The notes: generated from the letters alone by a model not told the origin. Shown: positions 17,668-26,823, counted from the stretch's first letter. The stretch is 64,000 nt of DNA from Marinimicrobium sp050113635 (GCF_050113635.1 NZ_JBNJLT010000003.1:372001-436000); one strand, 5' to 3'. Program-made: numbers and translations.

Positions 17668-18360
17668 ATGGCAAAATCGGCCTTTTTTGTGACCGGAACC
17701 GATACCGGTGTTGGTAAAACGGCGGTCGCCACCGGGCTGTTACACGCGGCGAACCAGCGGGGCCTTACCACCGCGGCGGTCAAGCCGGTCTCGGCGGGCT
17801 GCGAGGTAACGCCTGACGGGCTGCGCAACGAGGATGCCCTGCAATTGCAGGCGGTGGTCAATCCGCCCATGCCCTACGATTTGATCAATCCCGTGGCGCT
17901 CGAACCCGCCATTGCGCCGCATATCGCGGCCATTGAGGCCCGGCGCGCGCTGTCGGCGGACCGTATCGCCGGTTACTGCCGGGGCGTTTTAGGGCACCAG
18001 GCGTTCAGTCTGGTGGAAGGCGCTGGAGGGTGGCGGGTGCCACTCAACCCCGTGGAGACCATGGCGGATCTGGCCAAGGTATTGAACCTGCCGGTCATAC
18101 TCGTAGTGGGCGTCCGGCTGGGCTGTCTGAATCATGCGCTGCTGACGGCTGAAGCGATTGTCCGCGATGGGCTGCCGCTGGCCGGTTGGGTAGCGAACAC
18201 GATTGACCCCGACATGCCCCGGCTGCGCGAGAATGTGGACTCGCTCGGGCAGCGGCTGAGAGCCCCGTTCCTGGGGTGGGTGCCTTACCTTGAAACGGTG
18301 ACGGCCGAGTCCGTAAGTGAGTATTTGTCGCTGGAAGTGTTGCTGCCAACCGTCAAGTAA
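17668..18360 (+). CDS. bioD: Dethiobiotin synthetase
   Basis: An ATP-dependent enzyme closing the ureido ring of dethiobiotin. The P-loop G-T-D-T-G-V-G-K-T (10-18) and the substrate segment V-K-P-V-S-A-G-C are intact, and E-G-A-G-G-W matches the family. The 230-residue length is typical. The ATG at 17668 places the P-loop at the usual position; an ATG at 17626 would add 14 residues. It ends the bio operon, and bioA (DAPA aminotransferase) is not in the window, so that step must be encoded elsewhere. Confidence 0.95.
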   Translation: MAKSAFFVTGTDTGVGKTAVATGLLHAANQRGLTTAAVKPVSAGCEVTPDGLRNEDALQLQAVVNPPMPYDLINPVALEPAIAPHIAAIEARRALSADRIAGYCRGVLGHQAFSLVEGAGGWRVPLNPVETMADLAKVLNLPVILVVGVRLGCLNHALLTAEAIVRDGLPLAGWVANTIDPDMPRLRENVDSLGQRLRAPFLGWVPYLETVTAESVSEYLSLEVLLPTVK

Positions 18361-18478
18361 TTCGCCTCCTTCAGGTTTTTGCCGATTCTGACTGTTTTTT
18401 GGACAGGTTTCGGGCTAGACTTAAGGTATTCGTGTTGTAATCCCGTAAAAATTTATCCCACTCAGCGTGGAGAGGGTT

Positions 18479-18736
18479 ATGGATATCGGCTCAGCCACTA
18501 CACAGGCGCTGCATGGCATGCAGCGGAGTCAGGGTGAACTGGTGCGTTCGGCGCAGGACATTGCGCGGCTTAACGCGCCGGTTGTGCAGCCTTCCGCCGG
18601 ACAGTCGGCGTCCGAGTTGCAGGTAGTGGAACCCCTGGTGAACCTGGAACGTCAGCAGCAAATTTTTGATAGCAACGCACGCGTGATAAAAACCGCCGAT
18701 GAGATGCTCGGCAATTTGATCGATACCACGGTCTGA
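18479..18736 (+). CDS. Small protein with a flagellar rod/hook-like C-terminal helix
   Basis: An 85-residue protein. The ATG at 18479 has GGAGAG just upstream. Its C-terminal 35 residues, including N-L-E-R-Q-Q-Q-I-F-D-S-N-A-R-V-I-K-T-A-D-E-M-L, strongly resemble the C-terminal helix of axial flagellar proteins such as FlgC, FlgE and FlgG. The rest of those proteins is missing. A similar small family occurs in other gammaproteobacteria without known function. The SprA-related gene follows after 18 bp, so they may be co-transcribed. Whether it acts in motility is not known. Confidence 0.7.
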   Translation: MDIGSATTQALHGMQRSQGELVRSAQDIARLNAPVVQPSAGQSASELQVVEPLVNLERQQQIFDSNARVIKTADEMLGNLIDTTV

Positions 18737-18754
18737 TTCCGGAGCGCCCTGATC

Positions 18755-19729
18755 ATGGCCACCGGGATTCCCTCCAATTTCGCCAACGCCGTAGCGCCTT
18801 TTGTGCCGCTTGGGCGGACTCCGATCGGCGAGGAAACGCCGGATCTGCGCCAGTCCACGCTAAAACCACTCGAGCCTTCCGCCGAGAGTGCGCGAGACGA
18901 AAATTTTCGCTCACCCGACCAGCGCCCCAACGATACCGAAGCGCAGCTCTGGCTGCGCCGCCGTCAGCAGCAATCACAAAATGCAGATCAGCCCCCCGCC
19001 GAAGAGACACTGACGCTTTCCGTGTCCGGTCGTGCGGCGTTGGCGGCGGAGCGCGAGGCTGGCCTGGAACGGAAGTCTGAGGGCGCCACGGGTAAGGATG
19101 CCGGTGAGGAAAGTGAGCCCCGCCAGGCGCGAGAGCGGCGTCAGGCACTGGAGGAGCGAGAGGTCATTCGCGAACTCGCGGCGAGAGACCGGGAGGTGCG
19201 CCTTCACGAGCAGGCGCACGCCGCACTCGGGGGGCGTCATGCCGGGGCTCCCCGCTATCAATACGAGCGCGGTCCCGATGGGGTCGCCTACGCTGTGTCC
19301 GGTGAAGTGCCGATTGATACCAGTAAAGTGCCCAACGACCCGCGAGCGACCATTGAAAAGGCACGTCAAATTCGCCGCGCGGCGTTTGCGCCCGCCGAAC
19401 CCTCGGACACAGACCGTCGTGTGGCGGCGGCCGCAGCGCGCTTGGAGGCGGAGGCCAGAGTCGAGCTGCGCCAGCAGCAGCGGCAGGAAGCTCTTCAGAG
19501 CACCTCTGCTGAAGGAGAGAGCAGTACAGATTTCGGTCCGGCGAGTGAGCAGCGTGCCGAGCGCAACTCAGACAACCGTACCCGGATGGACGACGACAAT
19601 GAAAGTGAGCGGCGAGAACTGTCGGAAGCGATGCGTCGCCGTAATCGCCATAACGTGCAAACCTACATTCAACTGGGTGAAATAGCGGCCCAAAGCCGCC
19701 ACGCAAGTGGCCAGGACTGGCGGGTCTGA
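18755..19729 (+). CDS. SprA-related family putative metalloprotease-like protein
   Basis: A 324-residue, highly charged protein. Its core has L-H-E-Q-A-H-A-A-L-G-G, an H-E-x-x-H signature expected to bind zinc, followed by Y-x-Y-E-R-G-P-D-G-x-x-Y-A-V-S-G-E-V-P-I-D. These are the conserved blocks of the SprA-related family. Long low-complexity Arg/Glu regions lie on both sides of the core (about 25-130 and 215-300). No signal peptide is visible. Catalytic activity of this family has not been established to my knowledge. The small rod-helix protein precedes it. Confidence 0.8.
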   Translation: MATGIPSNFANAVAPFVPLGRTPIGEETPDLRQSTLKPLEPSAESARDENFRSPDQRPNDTEAQLWLRRRQQQSQNADQPPAEETLTLSVSGRAALAAEREAGLERKSEGATGKDAGEESEPRQARERRQALEEREVIRELAARDREVRLHEQAHAALGGRHAGAPRYQYERGPDGVAYAVSGEVPIDTSKVPNDPRATIEKARQIRRAAFAPAEPSDTDRRVAAAAARLEAEARVELRQQQRQEALQSTSAEGESSTDFGPASEQRAERNSDNRTRMDDDNESERRELSEAMRRRNRHNVQTYIQLGEIAAQSRHASGQDWRV

Positions 19730-19819
19730 ATCACAGCTGTGTATTTTTATGAATTGATTTGGCACTATAGAAAACAGCGGTAGTCAATGACAAAATAAAC
19801 CAGCGCCGGAATCAATGCC

Positions 19820-20002
19820 ATGCAAAAACCGAGACTCTACCCCGAGGATCAGGCCCGAGTTGATGAAGTGACACGTCGGGGCGTGAACAGTGTCGAGCGC
19901 AAGCCGTTCCGGGTGTGGATTTTGCTAGGGGTGATTCTTGGCGTGTTAACGTTGTTGAGCGTGGTCAGCTTTGTGATCGCCCGTATAGAAGGCGTGGTTT
20001 GA
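19820..20002 (+). CDS. DUF3094-family small membrane protein
   Basis: A 60-residue protein with the conserved opening L-Y-P-E-D-Q-A-R-V-D-E-V, then G-V-N-S-V-E-R-K-P-F-R, one transmembrane helix (about 33-53) and the short end A-R-I-E-G-V-V. This pattern is diagnostic for DUF3094, a small inner-membrane family of pseudomonads and relatives with no known role. It is a single gene about 50 bp before the tRNA promoter. Confidence 0.8.
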   Translation: MQKPRLYPEDQARVDEVTRRGVNSVERKPFRVWILLGVILGVLTLLSVVSFVIARIEGVV

Positions 20003-20053
20003 AGGCTGGGTCAGGAGACGACGCAAGTGTTTGAAATGAAGTGAAAAACGGGG

Positions 20054-20082
20054 TTGACCTGTATCAGGAGTGCCCCTATAAT
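20054..20082 (+). promoter_or_regulatory. Strong sigma-70 promoter for initiator tRNA
   Basis: TTGACC (20054-20059), a 17-bp spacer and a perfect TATAAT (20077-20082) lie 39 bp before the mature tRNA. The discriminator after the -10 is GC-rich (GCGCC), as in promoters under stringent ppGpp control. Confidence 0.9.
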
Positions 20083-20120
20083 GCGCCACCTCGGTCGGGC
20101 AGATGCCTCCGAGTTGTTGA

Positions 20121-20197
<77 letters not shown>

Positions 20198-20260
20198 AAT
20201 TCAGGAAAACGGATTCTTTCGGTTTCCAAGTCGGCCCAGATAAGAAGCCGACCGTCGATA

Positions 20261-20282
20261 AAGCCCCGGTAGGGGCTTTTTT
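20261..20282 (+). terminator. First terminator after tRNA-fMet
   Basis: A 7-bp stem AAGCCCC/GGGGCTT with a GGTA loop and six T residues. It stands 64 bp after the tRNA 3' end. Confidence 0.85.
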
Positions 20283-20336
20283 GTATTTGAAAAAAGGGGT
20301 GTAGCCCCGCCACAGAGGCCTGTGGCCGCAGTTTCG

Positions 20337-20363
20337 AAAAATGGGCCTCTAGGCCCATTTTTT
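20337..20363 (+). terminator. Second terminator between tRNA-fMet and rimP
   Basis: An 8-bp core stem (ATGGGCCT/AGGCCCAT, extended by A:T pairs) and a T6 run. Two terminators in 100 bp suggest that rimP-nusA-infB transcription relies on read-through or on an unrecognised promoter in 20364-20475. Confidence 0.85.
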
Positions 20364-20475
20364 GTAGTTGCCCCCATCAGGTCAGCTACCTTCGGGCGGT
20401 TCAGGGCAGGGTCAAAGCTGCTACTGGCGACCGGTTGTTGTGGGCGGCACCCCGTCACACAGGTAAACCCTTGTC

Positions 20476-20940
20476 ATGGCGTCCAAAGAGGAACAGCTTT
20501 ACGCGCTGATCGCGCCTGTCGTTGATGCGCTGGAATGTGAGCTCTGGGGGATGGAGTATCTGACCCAGGGGCGCTACTCCACGTTGCGTCTTTATATTGA
20601 TCGCAGTGCTGAAAACGGAGGCGTAACGCTGGAAGATTGCGAGCGCGTCAGCCGTCAAGTGAGCAGTGTGATGGATGTAGAGGACCCGATTACCAACCGG
20701 TATACCCTTGAGGTGTCGTCACCGGGCCTGGATCGGCCTCTGTTTACACCGGAGCAGTATCAACGTTATATCGGTGAAGTGATTGCGCTGAAAACCCGGG
20801 CTCCGGTGGCCGGGCGGCGTAAATTCAAGGGCCAGCTGCGGGCCATCGAGGGCGACTCGGTGGTGTTGATAGTGGATGGTAGCGAACACACATTGTCATT
20901 CGGGTCGATTGAAAAAGCGAATGTGGTCCCACGCTTCTAG
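20476..20940 (+). CDS. rimP: Ribosome maturation factor RimP
   Basis: A 154-residue protein needed for maturation of the 30S subunit. It shows the conserved G-M-E-Y opening, Y-I-D-R, V-T-L-E-D-C-E-R-V-S-R and E-V-S-S-P-G-L-D-R-P-L of the RimP family. It begins the rimP-nusA-infB-rbfA-truB-rpsO-pnp block. A 14-base GGGGGA-TG-TCCCCC inverted repeat follows its stop codon, before nusA. Confidence 0.96.
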   Translation: MASKEEQLYALIAPVVDALECELWGMEYLTQGRYSTLRLYIDRSAENGGVTLEDCERVSRQVSSVMDVEDPITNRYTLEVSSPGLDRPLFTPEQYQRYIGEVIALKTRAPVAGRRKFKGQLRAIEGDSVVLIVDGSEHTLSFGSIEKANVVPRF

Positions 20941-20982
20941 GGGGATGTCCCCCGGGGTGAAGGAGTTGAACGAGGCAATCTC

Positions 20983-22455
20983 ATGAACAAAGAAATTCTG
21001 CTGGTCGCTGACGCGGTATCCAATGAAAAAGGCGTGGAAAAAGATATTATTTTCCAGGCCATCGAGTCTGCGTTAGCCACCGCTACCAAAAAACGCTTTG
21101 ATGAGGACTCCAATATTGAAGTCCGCATTGACCGCGCGACCGGCGACTACGAAACCTTTCGTACCTGGGAGGTGGTAAGCGACGATGTGCTGGCTGAGCT
21201 TGGCACCCAGTTGACCACCGAAGAAGCGGCGGAAAAGGACACCAGTCTGCAGGTTGGCGACATTCACCGCGAAAAGATTGAAAACGCTGAATTTGGTCGT
21301 ATTGCGGCGCAAACGGCCAAACAGGTCATCGTGCAGAAGGTGCGCGAAGCCGAACGTGCGCAAATGGTCGAGGAATATCGCGATCAGGTGGGTGAACTGG
21401 TGAGCGGTTCCGTGAAAAAAGTCACACGCGATAGTATCATTGTAGACCTCGGCAACAATGCCGAAGGCCTGCTGCCGCGCGACCAGCTGGTGGGCCGTGA
21501 GATTTTCCGGGTAGGTGACCGGGTGCGTGCCTTGCTGCAGGATGTGCGCAGTGAAATTCGAGGCCCGCAATTGTTTCTGAGTCGCTCCTGCCCTGAAATG
21601 CTGATCGAGCTGTTCAAAATTGAAGTTCCGGAAATCGCCGAAGAAGTTATCGAAATCAAAGGCGCGGCGCGCGATCCCGGTTTGCGGGCCAAAATTGCCG
21701 TCAACACCAATGATGGTCGTATTGATCCGGTCGGCGCTTGTGTGGGGATGCGTGGCTCTCGTGTGCAGGCCGTGTCCAATGAGCTGGGTAATGAGCGGGT
21801 GGATATCGTGCTGTGGGACGATAACCCGGCCCAGTTTGTGATCAACGCCATGTCGCCGGCGGAAATTGAATCCATCGTTGTGGATGAAGATACCGGCTCC
21901 ATGGATCTGGCGGTGAGTGAGGACAACCTGGCCATGGCAATTGGTCGCGGCGGCCAGAACGTGCGCCTGGCCAGCGAACTGACCGGCTGGGACATCAACG
22001 TGATGAGCCTGGAAGAGTGGCAGTCCAAGCAGGAGGAAGAATCCGGCAGCTACATCGAACTGTTTATGAACGCCCTCGATGTGGACGAAGATGTTGCCGG
22101 AGTGCTGGTGGAAGAGGGTTTTACTTCGCTGGAAGAGGTGGCTTACGTACCGCTGGATGAAATGCTGGCCATCGAAGGTTTTGATGAAGATATTGCCGAA
22201 GAGTTGCGCGCCCGCGCCAAAGACGCGCTGCTGACCCAGGCACTGGCCACGGAAGAAGGCTCTGAGCCGGCGGAAGACCTGGTTAACATGGAAGGTATGG
22301 ACGATGCACTGGCCAAGACCCTGGCCGCTCGTGGCATCGTCACCATGGAGGACCTGGCGGAGCAGGCGATTGACGATCTGCTGGAAATCGAAGGCATGGA
22401 TGAAGAGCGTGCTGCGGCGCTGATTATGAAAGCGCGCGAGCCCTGGTTTGCCTGA
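20983..22455 (+). CDS. nusA: Transcription termination/antitermination factor NusA
   Basis: A 490-residue RNA polymerase-binding factor. The N-terminal domain (1-130) is followed by an S1 domain around 135-200 and two KH domains, with G-A-C-V-G-M-R-G-S-R in the first and A-I-G-R-G-G-Q-N-V-R in the second. Two acidic helix-hairpin-helix repeats lie after about 360 (A-I-E-G-F-D-E and E-I-E-G-M-D-E). This is the full architecture of gamma- and betaproteobacterial NusA. Confidence 0.97.
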   Translation: MNKEILLVADAVSNEKGVEKDIIFQAIESALATATKKRFDEDSNIEVRIDRATGDYETFRTWEVVSDDVLAELGTQLTTEEAAEKDTSLQVGDIHREKIENAEFGRIAAQTAKQVIVQKVREAERAQMVEEYRDQVGELVSGSVKKVTRDSIIVDLGNNAEGLLPRDQLVGREIFRVGDRVRALLQDVRSEIRGPQLFLSRSCPEMLIELFKIEVPEIAEEVIEIKGAARDPGLRAKIAVNTNDGRIDPVGACVGMRGSRVQAVSNELGNERVDIVLWDDNPAQFVINAMSPAEIESIVVDEDTGSMDLAVSEDNLAMAIGRGGQNVRLASELTGWDINVMSLEEWQSKQEEESGSYIELFMNALDVDEDVAGVLVEEGFTSLEEVAYVPLDEMLAIEGFDEDIAEELRARAKDALLTQALATEEGSEPAEDLVNMEGMDDALAKTLAARGIVTMEDLAEQAIDDLLEIEGMDEERAAALIMKAREPWFA

Positions 22456-22513
22456 TTCTCATCGCTTATGCGGAACGGGCATCGTGGGCAACGAACAACA
22501 CTGAGGATACACA

Positions 22514-25243
22514 ATGGCAGAAGTAACAGTTAGCGAACTCGCCAAGTCTGTAGGCGCACCGGTCGAGCGTCTGCTTAAGCAGATGCAGGAAGCCGGTTTG
22601 AGCCAGAAAACAGAAGACGCGCTGGTGTCCGATGAGGAAAAGCAGACGCTGCTGTCCTACCTCAAGACCAGTCATGGTGAGGAGTCCAGCGGGCCTCGTA
22701 AAATCACGCTCAAGCGCAAGACCACCACTACCCTGAAAACCGGCAGTGGCTCGGCGCGCAAGACAGTGAATGTAGAAGTGCGTAAGAAGCGCACCTACGT
22801 GAAGCGCGATCCGGAGGAACTGCAGCAAGAGGAAGAGGCGCAGGCAGAAGCGGAACGGATTGCCGCGGAAACCGCCGCCGCGGAAGAGGCGCGTGCCCGT
22901 AAAGCCGCAGAAGAAAAAGCGGCCGCCGAAGCCGCCGAGCAAGCTGAAATCGAGCGTGCGAAAGCTGAAGCTGAGCAACGCAAAGCGACCTCGGAGCCTG
23001 AGGAAAGCCTAGCGGAAGCATCACCGGAGCCGAGTGAGTCCAACCGCGAGGCGGCACCAGAGCGCTCCTCGTTTGTGGATGACGCGGAAGAAATTCGTCG
23101 TCGCGCTCAGGAGCGTCGCAAAGCCGAAGAAGCCCAGCGCGAGGCGGAAATGAAAGCGCAGGAAGAAGTGCGCCGCGCGCAGGAAGCAGCTCGTGCCGAG
23201 CGGGCGGCCGCGGCCGCGGAAGCTCCGCAGCCCGAGAAAGATGCGGCCAAGCGTAAAGATCGTCCGGGGCACGTCAAAGAGTTTGATGACGATGAAGGCT
23301 CCAAGCACCGCAAACGCGCTGGCAAAGGCAAGCGGGGCATGGGACCGAAGAAGAACTCCAAGGCCGATCTCTATGCCATGGTCGAGGAGGAAACCGAGTC
23401 CGAAGAGGTGCTGGCACGCCGTCGCAGTGTGCGTGCAGCGCACAAGGCGTCCAACAAACACGCATTCAAAAAACCGACAGGTAAGATTATTCACGATGTA
23501 GAGATTCCCGAGACCATCACCGTGGGCGAGTTGGCCCAGCGGATGAACGTCAAGTCGGGCGCAGTGATCAAGCAGCTTATGAAAATGGGCGTGATGGCCA
23601 CTATCAACCAACCACTGGAGCAAGAAACCTCCCAGTTGCTGGTGGAAGAGTTCGGCCACAACCCGGTTCTCAAAAGCGACGATGAAATTGAGCATAAACT
23701 GGAAGAAGAGCTGGGCGTTCGCGTTAAGGGCGACGGTGAAGCCCGTGCCCCGGTGGTGACAGTGATGGGGCACGTCGACCACGGTAAAACCTCCCTGCTC
23801 GATTACATCCGGAAAACCAAAGTGGCGTCCGGTGAGGCCGGTGGCATTACCCAGCACATTGGTGCTTACCGGGTGCCGACCAGCCATGGCGAAGTGGCGT
23901 TTCTGGATACGCCTGGCCACGCCGCCTTTACCGCCATGCGGGCGCGTGGTGCCCAGTGCACCGACGTGGTCATTCTCGTGGTGGCCGCCGATGACGGAGT
24001 GATGCCTCAGACCGAGGAAGCGATTCAGCACTCCAAAGCGGCGGGCGTTCCGATGGTGGTTGCCATCAACAAGTGCGACAAACCGGAAGCCGATCCCGAG
24101 CGCGTGAAAAATGAGTTGGCAGCGAAGGATGTCATTCCGGAAGACTGGGGTGGTGACACGCAGTTTATTGAAGTGTCTGCCCACACCGGGGACGGCATCG
24201 ATGAGTTGCTGGAAGCGGTGTCCCTGCAAGCGGAAATTCTGGAGCTGAAAGCCGTAGTCGACGCGCCTGCCCAGGGCGTAGTGGTAGAGGCCAGAGTGGA
24301 AAAAGGTCGAGGTGTGGTCGCGACCCTTCTGGTGCAACAAGGCACCTTGAACCACGGCGATCTGGTGCTGGCTGGCCAGAGCTACGGACGTGTGAGAGCC
24401 ATGACCAATGAGCTGGGCCAGAAAGTCACCGCTGTTGGTCCGTCCTCTCCGGTAGAAATTCTGGGGCTGGATACGGCGCCCAGTGCTGGCGATGATTTCG
24501 CGGTACTTGAGGACGAGCGTAAAGCCCGCGAAGTGGCTGAGTTCCGCGCTGAAAAAGAGCGTAAGGAAAAGCTGCAGCGTCAGCAGGCTGCCAAGCTTGA
24601 GAACATGTTTGCCAACATGGAAACCGACCAGAAGAAAATTCTGCCGGTGGTGGTCAAGGCCGATGTTCGCGGCTCTTTGGAAGCGATTCAATCGGCGCTG
24701 ATGGAAATTGGCAACGAAGAGGTGGAAGTCAATATCGTTTCCTCCGGCGTCGGCGGTATCACCGAAAACGATGTCAACCTGGCCCTGACTTCCGGCGCCA
24801 TTGTGTTTGGTTTCAATGTGCGCGCGGCGGCCGGTACCCGTCGCCTGGCGGAAACCGAAGGCGTGGAAATCCGTTACTACAGCATCATTTATCAATTGCT
24901 GGATGATGTGAAAGGCGCCTTGAGCGGTATGCTGGAGCCCGAGCGGGTGGAAACCATCGTCGGTATCGCCGATGTGCGCGAAGTGTTCAGTTCGCCGAAG
25001 TTCGGTCAGGTGGCTGGCTGTATGGTGACCGAGGGCACCGTGCACCGGAACAAACCGATTCGCGTACTGCGTGACAATGTGGTGATCTTTGAGGGCGAGC
25101 TGGAATCGCTGCGTCGCTACAAAGATGACGTCAACGAAGTGCGCAACGGCATGGAGTGTGGCATCGGGGTGAAAAACTACGATGTTAAAGTCGGCGACCA
25201 GATTGAAGTCTACGATGTGAAGGAAGTGGCGCGCGCGCTGTAA
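22514..25243 (+). CDS. infB: Translation initiation factor IF-2
   Basis: A 909-residue GTPase that places fMet-tRNA on the 30S subunit. It has an N-terminal IF2N domain (V-T-V-S-E-L-A) and a very charged Glu/Ala/Arg linker of about 250 residues. A second IF2N motif (T-I-T-V-G-E-L-A-Q-R-M) and the G domain follow: G-H-V-D-H-G-K-T, D-T-P-G-H-A and N-K-C-D. The C-terminal fMet-tRNA-binding domains complete it. An internal start giving a shorter IF2 form, as in E. coli, is possible but not provable here. Confidence 0.97.
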   Translation: MAEVTVSELAKSVGAPVERLLKQMQEAGLSQKTEDALVSDEEKQTLLSYLKTSHGEESSGPRKITLKRKTTTTLKTGSGSARKTVNVEVRKKRTYVKRDPEELQQEEEAQAEAERIAAETAAAEEARARKAAEEKAAAEAAEQAEIERAKAEAEQRKATSEPEESLAEASPEPSESNREAAPERSSFVDDAEEIRRRAQERRKAEEAQREAEMKAQEEVRRAQEAARAERAAAAAEAPQPEKDAAKRKDRPGHVKEFDDDEGSKHRKRAGKGKRGMGPKKNSKADLYAMVEEETESEEVLARRRSVRAAHKASNKHAFKKPTGKIIHDVEIPETITVGELAQRMNVKSGAVIKQLMKMGVMATINQPLEQETSQLLVEEFGHNPVLKSDDEIEHKLEEELGVRVKGDGEARAPVVTVMGHVDHGKTSLLDYIRKTKVASGEAGGITQHIGAYRVPTSHGEVAFLDTPGHAAFTAMRARGAQCTDVVILVVAADDGVMPQTEEAIQHSKAAGVPMVVAINKCDKPEADPERVKNELAAKDVIPEDWGGDTQFIEVSAHTGDGIDELLEAVSLQAEILELKAVVDAPAQGVVVEARVEKGRGVVATLLVQQGTLNHGDLVLAGQSYGRVRAMTNELGQKVTAVGPSSPVEILGLDTAPSAGDDFAVLEDERKAREVAEFRAEKERKEKLQRQQAAKLENMFANMETDQKKILPVVVKADVRGSLEAIQSALMEIGNEEVEVNIVSSGVGGITENDVNLALTSGAIVFGFNVRAAAGTRRLAETEGVEIRYYSIIYQLLDDVKGALSGMLEPERVETIVGIADVREVFSSPKFGQVAGCMVTEGTVHRNKPIRVLRDNVVIFEGELESLRRYKDDVNEVRNGMECGIGVKNYDVKVGDQIEVYDVKEVARAL

Positions 25244-25266
25244 GCGCGAACGTCAATTCGACGATA

Positions 25267-25292
25267 GCCCCGGCGATTTCGGTCGTCGGGGC
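25267..25292 (+). other. Stem-loop between infB and rbfA
   Basis: A 10-bp stem (25267-25276 with 25283-25292, one G:T pair) with a TTTCGG loop, followed by GTTGTTGTCTT. It may be a weak terminator, attenuator or RNase processing site in the operon. Confidence 0.5.
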
Positions 25293-25371
25293 GTTGTTGT
25301 CTTACTGGCTGGACGATTTACAGGCCAGGCGTGAGACAACGGAAACGGTTTGAAACAGAGGTGAGCGGGCA

Positions 25372-25770
25372 ATGCCCAGAGAATTTACCCGAGCGGACCG
25401 CGTGTCCGACGCGATTCAGCGACTCCTGGCGCAGCTTATTCCCCAGGAGGTGCGGGACCCCCGTATCGGAATGGTCAATATTAATGATGTCTCGGTCACC
25501 CGGGACATGGCGTTTGCGAAGGTGTACGTCACCTTTGTTGGCAATGACAGTGACGAAGAGGGTACCGAAAGTGTGCGGCGCTTGAATGGCGCGGCGGGTT
25601 TTCTGCGTAGCCTGCTGGCCAAAGAGCTGAATATGCGCACGGTCCCCAAATTACAGTTTGTCTACGATAAAACGGCCATTCGCGGTCAGGAACTTTCCAG
25701 TTTGATCGACAAAGCCGTGGCGGACGATAAAGCGCGCCATCAGCCAGACGATACTGATCAGGAGGGCTGA
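25372..25770 (+). CDS. rbfA: Ribosome-binding factor A
   Basis: A 132-residue KH-like protein that assists 16S rRNA 5'-end maturation and cold adaptation. It carries R-V-S-D-A-I-Q-R, D-P-R-I-G-M-V-x-I-N-D-V and the L-N-G-A-A-G-F-L-R-S-L-L block. The stop overlaps the truB start by one base, so the two are coupled. A short acidic C-terminal extension is present. Confidence 0.95.
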   Translation: MPREFTRADRVSDAIQRLLAQLIPQEVRDPRIGMVNINDVSVTRDMAFAKVYVTFVGNDSDEEGTESVRRLNGAAGFLRSLLAKELNMRTVPKLQFVYDKTAIRGQELSSLIDKAVADDKARHQPDDTDQEG

Positions 25771-26735
25771 TGGGGCGTCGGCGCAAAGGCCGTTTGTTGG
25801 ACGGCGTGTTGTTATTGAACAAAGCGGCCGGCATGAGCTCTAACCACGCGCTGCAGCGGGCCAAGCGGCTGTTGTTTGCCGCCAAGGCCGGGCACACCGG
25901 CAGCCTGGACCCGCTGGCCACGGGGCTGTTGCCATTGTGTTTTGGCGAAGCCACCAAGTTCTCCCAGTTCCTGCTGGATGCGGAAAAAGGCTACGAAAGC
26001 ACCTTTCGGCTGGGCGTGGTGACCACCACCGGAGATGCCGAGGGTGACGTGCTGTACGAAGCGGACGCCTCGGCCGTCACGCGGGAGCAGGCGGAAGCCG
26101 CGCTGGCCAGGTTTGTGGGCGACATCGAGCAGGTGCCTCCCATGTACTCGGCGCTGAAGCTCAACGGCCAACCGCTGTACAAGCTGGCTCGCGAAGGCAA
26201 GGATGTGGAGCGCCAGCCGCGGCCGGTGACGTTATACCGAATCGAATTGCTGGATTTCCGGGCGGGTCCCCAGGCGGAAGTGGATGTGGCTGTGCGCTGC
26301 TCCAAAGGCACCTACATCCGCACACTGGCCGAAGATGTGGGCGAAGTGCTGGGTTGTGGTGCCCGGGTGGAGCGGCTCCATCGCACTCACAGTGGCCCTT
26401 TTAGTGTGGCGGATGCCATCAGCCTGGAGGTTCTGGAAGCGGAACGGGGCGATGGACTGGCCGAACAGTTGGATCACCATCTGCTGCCTGCCGACGCGCC
26501 AGTAGCGTCTTTGCCCGCTCTGGAGTTGCCCGCTGACAGTGGTTATTACTTCCGACAGGGCAACCCGGTCATGGACGCCCAGGTCTATCGCCTGGGCGAT
26601 GAAGGTGATATGGTGCGGGTCTTTGTGGCTGGCGATCCTGGCGCTGAACCCCGGTTCTTAGGGCTGGGTGAGCTGGATGACGAAGGGCGGGTCTGTCCCA
26701 AACGACTGGTTGCCGCCAACGTTCCCGCCGCCTGA
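25770..26735 (+). CDS. truB: tRNA pseudouridine(55) synthase
   Basis: A 321-residue enzyme making pseudouridine 55 in the T loop of tRNAs. The catalytic aspartate is D47 in G-H-T-G-S-L-D-P-L-A-T-G. Other family blocks are Y-E-S-T-F-R-L-G, P-P-M-Y-S-A-L-K and S-K-G-T-Y-I-R-T-L. A C-terminal PUA-like domain (about 250-321) is present. Confidence 0.96.
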   Translation: MGRRRKGRLLDGVLLLNKAAGMSSNHALQRAKRLLFAAKAGHTGSLDPLATGLLPLCFGEATKFSQFLLDAEKGYESTFRLGVVTTTGDAEGDVLYEADASAVTREQAEAALARFVGDIEQVPPMYSALKLNGQPLYKLAREGKDVERQPRPVTLYRIELLDFRAGPQAEVDVAVRCSKGTYIRTLAEDVGEVLGCGARVERLHRTHSGPFSVADAISLEVLEAERGDGLAEQLDHHLLPADAPVASLPALELPADSGYYFRQGNPVMDAQVYRLGDEGDMVRVFVAGDPGAEPRFLGLGELDDEGRVCPKRLVAANVPAA

Positions 26736-26783
26736 ACGGCCTGTCGGGAGTGCGCGTTAACAAGCGACTGTATTATTGAGTTC

Positions 26784-26823
26784 GTCGGCTTCGGCCGACA
26801 ACCCCCGGCGCCTCGGCGCCGGG
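26784..26823 (+). other. Two tandem stem-loops in the rpsO leader
   Basis: The first hairpin is GTCGGC/GCCGAC closed by a TTCG tetraloop (26784-26799). The second is a 9-bp CCCGGCGCC/GGCGCCGGG stem (26804-26823). Neither is followed by a T run, so they are not simple terminators. In E. coli, S15 represses its own mRNA through a leader structure; a comparable role here is inference. Confidence 0.45.

Noticed and set aside
23021..25045. A 674-codon open frame antisense to infB
   Set aside because: It mirrors the infB codon structure in a GC-rich gene, has His/Gln/Arg-rich composition without domains, no ribosome site, and lies wholly inside a certain gene.
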